Of a DNA stretch of 64,000 nucleotides, positions 61,902-64,000 are shown one piece after another. The first letter of the stretch is position 1; each line of letters opens with the position of its first letter. Where the stretch lies: assembly GCA_024704765.1 (NCBI GenBank), contig JAKMXF010000014.1, positions 1-64,000 of the forward strand, read 5' to 3'. This DNA comes from Oopsacas minuta (taxonomy: Eukaryota > Porifera > Hexactinellida > Lyssacinosida > Leucopsacidae). The position numbers and the translations under genes are program-made. The notes beneath the pieces were generated by a model, which saw only the letters and a list, made by a program, of their open reading frames with translations, searched no databases and was not told where the DNA came from.

Positions 61902-63947
61902 TTATAGCTTAGCAGGCTGTCCGAGGTATAATGTGTGCTGCATTTGCATTAGAGACTCCTCAATACATTTAATCATACCAGCTGTAGAAGTAGTAGGACA
62001 GCTCCTGAATGTACTTACACAAATCCTGAACTCATTCTCTCTGGGATTATAACACACACCGTAACCATCTGGTACAACAGGACCGAAGCATAAAGTCAGT
62101 TGATGCTGTGATGGTACCTGACTGGTGGAGAGGGTAATGTGTAGACTGTGTGAGTATGTAGGATCGGAGAAGATCTCGGGAAGTAGAACACCCTTCTCCT
62201 TAGATATCAACTTCAGTCCCAACAGATGTCGATCAACACCCTGACCATTCACAGCCTCTATTGTGTAACTACGATGAGCTTCTACTGCCTGACGTAATAA
62301 ATGTGCTAGCTTTTCATTAGACATTACATTCTGTGTAAAAGCCTGTACAAACTCGAGAGAAGCCATAGTAGCAGATCGGATAGTCTCAGTCCTGCCTTGA
62401 TAGAATTTCCGTGTGGATCCGCTCTCATAAGTTGCTGGTGTCTTAGTATGCATTTTATAGTAAGCAAGTTGTAATGCTACCTGGAAGAAACTGTCTGGAC
62501 TAAGCCTGTAGCTTTTGGGAAGATCTTTACCGAATTCTTTGAACAAAAAGCATTGGACATCTGTATCAGCGACAAGAGAATCCATCTCTTCTCTAGCTAC
62601 AGCTATATGCTGCTGACTTACAGCAGAAATTTCCCAAAGCAGCTCTTCAGGATCTGCAAGTAGGGGGTCCTTACAAGCACATACGTCACTTGGTTCTTGA
62701 GAGGCAGCAATAGTCTTATCGAATAATTTAATTACCGGGGGAGCATCTGCATTAGAATGTTCGTAATTCATTCCAAAATATCCGTCTTTACCGACTAGGA
62801 ACTGAACTCCTGAATCAAACCATCTGTTAGCAGAGTGTACAGAGCTTCCGTAACCGTGTAGTGTAATCCTAGAAGCTGTAGTCTCTGTGGGATCTGAAAG
62901 GTGTGAAATCTCTGAGGTAGACACGAGTGGAGTTGGATTATCAATACACAGAGTGAATATAGCAGTTTCTATTTGTTCCAGTGTGGTTACGTTTGTTGGT
63001 GTATTGATTAACTCCTGTCTGGCTGTAACAAGCTTGTCTCTGTGTAGACTGGTGAGAATGCCAACTTTATCCTTACAGGGGGTATCACTCTGTCTTAGGA
63101 TAGCCTCTATCTGTGAAGAAATAGCTTCACGTGTAGCTAGGACACCCTCACGATTGAATACAGGGAGTTTGAAGAAGCGGCCCTGGTGTATAACTAGGAT
63201 ATGTCTGCTCTGTTCTCTACTCGGACGTCTTTGTGAATCAATATCCTTCTCTGGGATACGAGTACTTGCTAGTATGTTACTGTACTGACTCATATCAAGA
63301 GCTACCGAACCCATGAGATCAGGAGGAAGTCTGTCTTCCAGCACGTCCAGATGGAACTCAAGAGCCGAGCGTACAACTTTAGAACAGAAGGAGACGAGCT
63401 GGTTCTGTGTAGAGAACTCTTGTTTGAAGGTTGATACACCAGGTGACGAGTGGACTACTACAGGGAGTCTGAATCCGAGATACGCACACTCTAACCACCA
63501 CTGGTGCAGCCAGCTATCTCTTACTTTGGCTCTCTCCTGTAGAGCTTTTTGAAGGTCCGGGCCAGCCCCCGTTCTGAAGCCTTCCACTATTTTCTGAGTT
63601 TTAGAGAACTGATCTGGAGACAGGAGTGGTCTTACAACCTGTAAATACTTATCTAACGTCTCTTCTAGAGGAGGTACGGGGAGACGGGGTATACCAGACG
63701 AGGTAAAGAGAGCAGTAGTGCTAGCAGAGCGAGTACTCAGGAAGGGAAGAGCCATAGCACTAGCTGGGACATGTGAGAGGATAGGGGTAGATTGTTGTTT
63801 AGGAAAAGGTTTGTGTGACGTCATGCTATATGTTGACAATATTCTGTTACTGGGAAAGGGTTTGTAAGGAAGTTGTAATGAATTCGTGAATATTCTGTTT
63901 GAACCAATCACAATGCGTGAGAATGCCATGAGCATACGTCCACTCAA
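61902..63947 (-). CDS. CRAT: Carnitine O-acetyltransferase
   Basis: This 681-residue single-exon protein belongs to the carnitine/choline acyltransferase family. It transfers short acyl groups between CoA and carnitine, exporting acetyl units from mitochondria and peroxisomes. LPVPPLEETLDKYL (about 89-102) starts the family domain. The catalytic histidine lies in GMNYEHSNADAPP (His397). Further blocks are the RPSREQSRHILVIHQGRFFK region, DSFFQVALQLAYYK and YESGSTRKFYQGRTETIRSA, the carnitine-site motif. The first ~80 residues are rich in S, R and L and poor in acids, suggesting a mitochondrial presequence. The C-terminus PAKL ends in a PTS1-like AKL, as in vertebrate CRAT, so dual targeting is likely. 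Vertebrate CRAT has many introns; this gene has none. Confidence 0.93.
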   Translation of the reverse strand: MSGRMLMAFSRIVIGSNRIFTNSLQLPYKPFPSNRILSTYSMTSHKPFPKQQSTPILSHVPASAMALPFLSTRSASTTALFTSSGIPRLPVPPLEETLDKYLQVVRPLLSPDQFSKTQKIVEGFRTGAGPDLQKALQERAKVRDSWLHQWWLECAYLGFRLPVVVHSSPGVSTFKQEFSTQNQLVSFCSKVVRSALEFHLDVLEDRLPPDLMGSVALDMSQYSNILASTRIPEKDIDSQRRPSREQSRHILVIHQGRFFKLPVFNREGVLATREAISSQIEAILRQSDTPCKDKVGILTSLHRDKLVTARQELINTPTNVTTLEQIETAIFTLCIDNPTPLVSTSEISHLSDPTETTASRITLHGYGSSVHSANRWFDSGVQFLVGKDGYFGMNYEHSNADAPPVIKLFDKTIAASQEPSDVCACKDPLLADPEELLWEISAVSQQHIAVAREEMDSLVADTDVQCFLFKEFGKDLPKSYRLSPDSFFQVALQLAYYKMHTKTPATYESGSTRKFYQGRTETIRSATMASLEFVQAFTQNVMSNEKLAHLLRQAVEAHRSYTIEAVNGQGVDRHLLGLKLISKEKGVLLPEIFSDPTYSHSLHITLSTSQVPSQHQLTLCFGPVVPDGYGVCYNPRENEFRICVSTFRSCPTTSTAGMIKCIEESLMQMQHTLYLGQPAKL

Positions 63948-64000
63948 TATATAGCTTACAAACTAAGATAATGTAACGTGTACGTTAAGGTGTGTCATGT
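63948..64000. other. 5' flank of CRAT
   Basis: Short upstream sequence to the window edge; nothing further visible. Confidence 0.4.

Overview
The window looks like nuclear DNA from an early-branching animal, most likely a sponge. It is AT-rich. It carries metazoan genes with spliceosomal introns (an SNX19-type sorting nexin, a C-type lectin/fibronectin-III receptor with 16 FN3 exons), many short terminal-inverted-repeat transposon relics, and a large family of coiled-coil/NHL-propeller genes. That family's wording resembles hexactinellid (glass) sponge proteins as I remember them; this assignment is inference, not a search result. There are no bacterial operons, rRNA, convincing tRNA or CRISPR arrays.

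Layout. 0-6 kb: C-terminus of an unknown gene, a GIMAP/AIG1-like GTPase, a decayed NHL copy and an intact NHL gene (A). 5.9-7.9 kb: intronless peroxisomal acyl-CoA oxidase (ends SKL). 8.8-21.3 kb: a 12-exon SNX19-like gene (797 aa model; exon phases close exactly) whose last intron holds NHL gene B on the opposite strand. 21.8-23.2 kb: a degenerate REXO-like exonuclease with a frameshift. 23.5-27.9 kb: NHL genes C and D. 28.4-31.7 kb: intronless DNAJB12/14-like co-chaperone and ABHD16A-like lipase. 34.4-44.5 kb: a 19-exon type I membrane receptor (signal peptide, lectin domain, 16 FN3 domains each on one phase 1-1 exon, TM, cytoplasmic tail; 1931 aa model). 46.8-54.6 kb: plant-type pathogen-related/SnoaL-like protein, TM2-domain protein, divergent NHL gene E, an unusual actin-related protein and a SMYD-type SET/MYND protein. 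55.4-60.7 kb: NHL genes F and G in an inverted, partial copy of the C-D block. 61.9-63.9 kb: intronless carnitine O-acetyltransferase (ends AKL).

How genes relate. ACOX1 and CRAT both belong to peroxisomal fatty-acid oxidation and acyl export. The most striking feature is the NHL family: seven open copies and one relic, all with a coiled coil and six-bladed propeller but no RING or B-box. The six close paralogues are nearly identical in scaffold, yet differ at a few codons that recur at the equivalent position of successive blades. This is the pattern expected of a recognition surface under diversification, and with the lectin/FN3 receptor, the GIMAP-like GTPase and the PR-like protein it suggests (inference) a neighbourhood rich in surface-recognition or innate-defence genes.

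The non-coding sequence is full of MITEs of pogo-like (TA target, CAGT...AACTC ends), hAT-like (CAG...CTG ends) and GGGCC-ended types. One of the last can be dated to after the segmental duplication, because the other copy retains the empty site.
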